Below, piece by piece: positions 61,784-64,000 of a stretch of 64,000 nucleotides of DNA. This DNA is from Alteromonas sp. KC3. Lineage in GTDB: Bacteria > Pseudomonadota > Gammaproteobacteria > Enterobacterales > Alteromonadaceae. The stretch is from positions 1,240,001-1,304,000 of the forward strand of contig NZ_AP024235.1 of assembly GCF_016756315.1 (NCBI RefSeq), in the 5' to 3' direction. The notes below the pieces were generated by a model. It searched no databases, was not told where the DNA came from, and saw only the letters and a program-made list of their open reading frames with translations. Numbering within the stretch: the first letter of the stretch is position 1; each line of letters starts with the position of its first letter. Position numbers and translations under genes: made by a program.

Positions 61784-62959
61784 TTGGCATTTCGTGCTAA
61801 TTCATCACTTATTATTTTAGCTATTACATATTGGCTGTACTTTGGCCAGCTAGGCGTTCTTGTTCCGTATTTAGGGATCTTTCTAGATGGGCGCGGTTTT
61901 TCTTCGGCTGACATCGGTGAGTTGTTTGCGGTCATTACCCTTGCACGTATTTTGGGCCCTGGTTTATGGGCTGGTGTCGCAGATAAAACTGGCAATGCCA
62001 TTGGTGTAATGCGGCTGGGTTGTTTGCTAACCGTGCTAACCTTCAGTTCAGTGCTGTATTTTGACAGCTTTTGGGGGCTGACCTTGTCATTTGGCCTAAT
62101 GATGATGTTCTGGACGGCGGTACTTCCCCAACTTGAAGTGATCACCATGAATAGCGTCGCCAATACTAAGGCCACTTACGGTCAGGTAAGACTATGGGGA
62201 AGTGTTGGTTTTATTTGTTTGACGGTAATGGTGGGTAAGGCCCTAGATAGTTTTTCAACAGAAACGCCTGTTCATGTCAGTATTGGGGTACTCGCACTTT
62301 TGTTTGTCAGTACGTTGTTTATTCGCGCGCCGGCTCAAACGGTTTCGCATGAGAGCGCCGTTGGTTCTATCTGGGCTTTTGCTAAACAAAAACCGTTTGC
62401 TGTTTTTATTTTTGCATCTGCGTGTTTGCAAATAAGCTTTGGCGCTTATTATGGATTTTTTGCCTTGTACATGCGTGACTTAGGCTATAGTGGCCAACAA
62501 ACGGGCTTTTTTATTGCGCTAGGCGTGCTTGCCGAGGTCGGAATATTTATACTCGCACGGCGACTCATCAGTCACTTTGGTGTATGGAACTTATTGTTCG
62601 CCAGTCTCGCACTCACTGCGCTTAGGTGGTATGCCATGGCGGCATTTGCTGACTATTGGACAGTGATTATGTTAAGCCAGCTTATCCATGCTTTAAGTTT
62701 TGGGTTAACCCACGCGGTGTCGGTCCATTTTATCCACTTATATTTGCCGAAGGCTTACCAGAGTCGAGGGCAAGCGGTATATATCAGTATTGCATTTGGT
62801 CTTGGCGGAGCTTTTGGTAATTACATGGCCGGACAGCAATGGTCACAAGGTACCAATGCCTACGCTACGTTTGTGACGGCAGCGGTATTTGCCGCTTTAG
62901 GCGCAATGTCATTATTGCTTTGCGCCAAAAAGCGTTTTGATACTGCGCCGGAACATTAA
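61784..62959 (+). CDS. MFS transporter (HcaT/LacY-like subgroup)
   Basis: 391 aa with twelve hydrophobic helices. The start SLIILAITYWLYFGQLGVLVPYLGIFLDGRGFSSADIGEL and the middle ASACLQISFGAYYGFFALYMRDLGYSGQQTG match the MFS_1-like group that includes E. coli HcaT (YfhS-type), a putative phenylpropionate permease. Substrate unknown. The start is a TTG at 61784: GGAG lies eight bases before it, and no in-frame ATG fits the N-terminus. Confidence 0.85.
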   Translation: MAFRANSSLIILAITYWLYFGQLGVLVPYLGIFLDGRGFSSADIGELFAVITLARILGPGLWAGVADKTGNAIGVMRLGCLLTVLTFSSVLYFDSFWGLTLSFGLMMMFWTAVLPQLEVITMNSVANTKATYGQVRLWGSVGFICLTVMVGKALDSFSTETPVHVSIGVLALLFVSTLFIRAPAQTVSHESAVGSIWAFAKQKPFAVFIFASACLQISFGAYYGFFALYMRDLGYSGQQTGFFIALGVLAEVGIFILARRLISHFGVWNLLFASLALTALRWYAMAAFADYWTVIMLSQLIHALSFGLTHAVSVHFIHLYLPKAYQSRGQAVYISIAFGLGGAFGNYMAGQQWSQGTNAYATFVTAAVFAALGAMSLLLCAKKRFDTAPEH

Positions 62960-62998
62960 TGTTTGGCGATATACATGTTTCATCGTTCACCGCGAGGC

Positions 62999-64000
62999 TT
63001 ATTCAGCCTGCGGTGTTCGTCTGCATTCTGCTATTAATTCAATACCGTCGTCGCCATTGTCTTGCTCTAATCGCACATCAAACTTCCATAGACGATGGAG
63101 ATGACGCATTACCTCGTCTTTTGAGTCTCCCAACGGGATTTTTCGCTGAGGAATATAGCGTAACGTAAGCGAGCGATCGCCTCGTACATCCACGTTATGC
63201 ACTTGGATATTCGGCTCTAGATTACTTAAGTTATATTGTGCCGAAAGCTTTTCTTTTATTGTCTGGTAACCGAGCTCATCGTGAATAGCACTTACGCTTA
63301 TAAACGGCTTTTCTGTGTCGTCTTCCAATGCAAACAACTTAAAATCGCGAATGACTTTAGGGGATAAAAACTGGCTAATAAAGCTTTCATCTTTAAAATT
63401 CTGCATTGCAAAGTGTACCGTTTCAAGCCAGTCTTTACCAGCTATGCTAGGTAAGTATTTATAATCTTCTTCGGTGGGCGACTGACACACTCGCTTGATA
63501 TCCATAAACATAGAAAAGCCCAGTGCGTAGGGGTTAATACCCGAGTAATAGGGGCTGTTGTATTCCGGTTGCATAACCACACTGGAATGACTGTGCAAAA
63601 ACTCCATCATAAACCTGTCGCTTACTAAACCTTCGTCATACATTTGGTTCAGTATGTGATAATGCCAAAAGCACGCCCAGCCTTCGTTCATCACTTGGGT
63701 TTGTTTTTGGGGGTAAAAATATTGAGAAATCTTCCGCACAATGCGCACTATCTCGCGCTGCCACGGCTCAAGTAGAGGGGCATTTTTTTCGATGAAGTAG
63801 AGTAAGTTCTCTTGTGGCTCACGAGGGAATCGAATTTGCTCCTTGTTTTTGTGAGCACTGCTTTCTGGCAAAGTACGCCAAAGTTCATTAACTTGCGATT
63901 GCAGATAAGCTTCTCGTTCTTCTTGACGATTTTTCTCTTCTTGCAGTGAGATTTTCTGAGGGCGTTTGTATCTGTCGACACCGTAATTCATCAGAGCGTG
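62999..64000 (-). CDS. SpoVR/YcgB-family protein, 5' end cut by the window edge
   Basis: C-terminal part of a SpoVR-family protein. Visible family features include NYGVDRYKRP, VMNEGWACFWHYHILNQMYDEG, SGINPYALGFSMFMDIKR and VRGDRSLTLRYIPQRKIPL. The frame continues past the ATG at 63991 to the window end (reading H-A-L before M), and full-length homologues are about 500 aa, so roughly the first third is missing. In proteobacteria the gene usually accompanies yeaH/yeaG (a PrkA-type kinase), which would lie to the right of the window. Molecular function is unclear. Confidence 0.9.
   Translation of the reverse strand, partial: HALMNYGVDRYKRPQKISLQEEKNRQEEREAYLQSQVNELWRTLPESSAHKNKEQIRFPREPQENLLYFIEKNAPLLEPWQREIVRIVRKISQYFYPQKQTQVMNEGWACFWHYHILNQMYDEGLVSDRFMMEFLHSHSSVVMQPEYNSPYYSGINPYALGFSMFMDIKRVCQSPTEEDYKYLPSIAGKDWLETVHFAMQNFKDESFISQFLSPKVIRDFKLFALEDDTEKPFISVSAIHDELGYQTIKEKLSAQYNLSNLEPNIQVHNVDVRGDRSLTLRYIPQRKIPLGDSKDEVMRHLHRLWKFDVRLEQDNGDDGIELIAECRRTPQAE

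Overview
The window looks like chromosomal DNA of a marine gammaproteobacterium of the Alteromonas type. Supporting signs are moderate GC, several neighbourhoods shared with E. coli and its relatives (holD-rimI, prfB-lysS, smrB-prmB-aroC), many divergent LysR/oxidoreductase pairs, and abundant signalling proteins. This placement is inferred from protein character; no database was searched. No phage, IS element, integron or CRISPR array was seen. Both edges cut genes: a PnuC-type transporter on the left and a SpoVR-family gene on the right.

Layout. 1-2.8 kb: PnuC-like transporter plus small-molecule kinase, tRNA-Trp with a good promoter, then holD-rimI. 2.9-9 kb: an EamA exporter behind a RutR-type palindrome, then a LysR-divergent redox operon (MFS, LLM oxidoreductase, aldo/keto reductase, medium-chain reductase). 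9-18 kb: a 7TMR-DISM diguanylate cyclase, prfC, argS, an FMN reductase, an orphan carboxyltransferase, and a diguanylate cyclase whose N-terminus looks like a plant-type ethylene-binding domain. 18-29.6 kb: small regulator/enzyme pairs (MerR-MBL hydrolase, LysR-AzoR, LysR-NmrA-like reductase) mixed with envelope proteins of unknown role. 29.7-32 kb: a ferredoxin-reductase/fatty-acid-desaturase pair behind two tandem FabR/DesT-like palindromes; the reductase carries an apparent one-base frameshift. 32-45 kb: housekeeping genes (cdd, prfB with its programmed frameshift, lysS, panE, a pseudouridine synthase, gshA), an Hpt protein, M16 and M20 peptidases and a lytic transglycosylase. 45-55 kb: a hybrid histidine kinase, then a self-contained export operon (32-codon ORF, membrane-fusion protein, ABC ATPase, two FtsX/MacB-type permeases, sigma-54 response regulator, NtrB-like kinase) behind TGTCC/GGACA inverted repeats and a possible sigma-54 promoter. 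55-58.4 kb: an alpha-glucosidase and sugar-transporter operon with a perfect operator-like palindrome. 58.6-64 kb: a DUF3149 micro-protein behind tandem FNR boxes, smrB, prmB, aroC, an MFS transporter and a partial spoVR.

The most interesting items not explained by ordinary genes are: (1) all seven residues known to be essential for ethylene binding in ETR1, at constant offset, in a diguanylate cyclase at 17.1 kb; (2) a likely Fur-controlled small RNA on the minus strand at 55.18-55.26 kb, with promoter, overlapping Fur box and a strong terminator; (3) a class-II FNR promoter with tandem sites driving a 41-residue membrane protein at 58.7 kb; (4) the frameshift that removes the 2Fe-2S domain of the desaturase partner; (5) the 32-codon ORF translationally coupled to the export operon.
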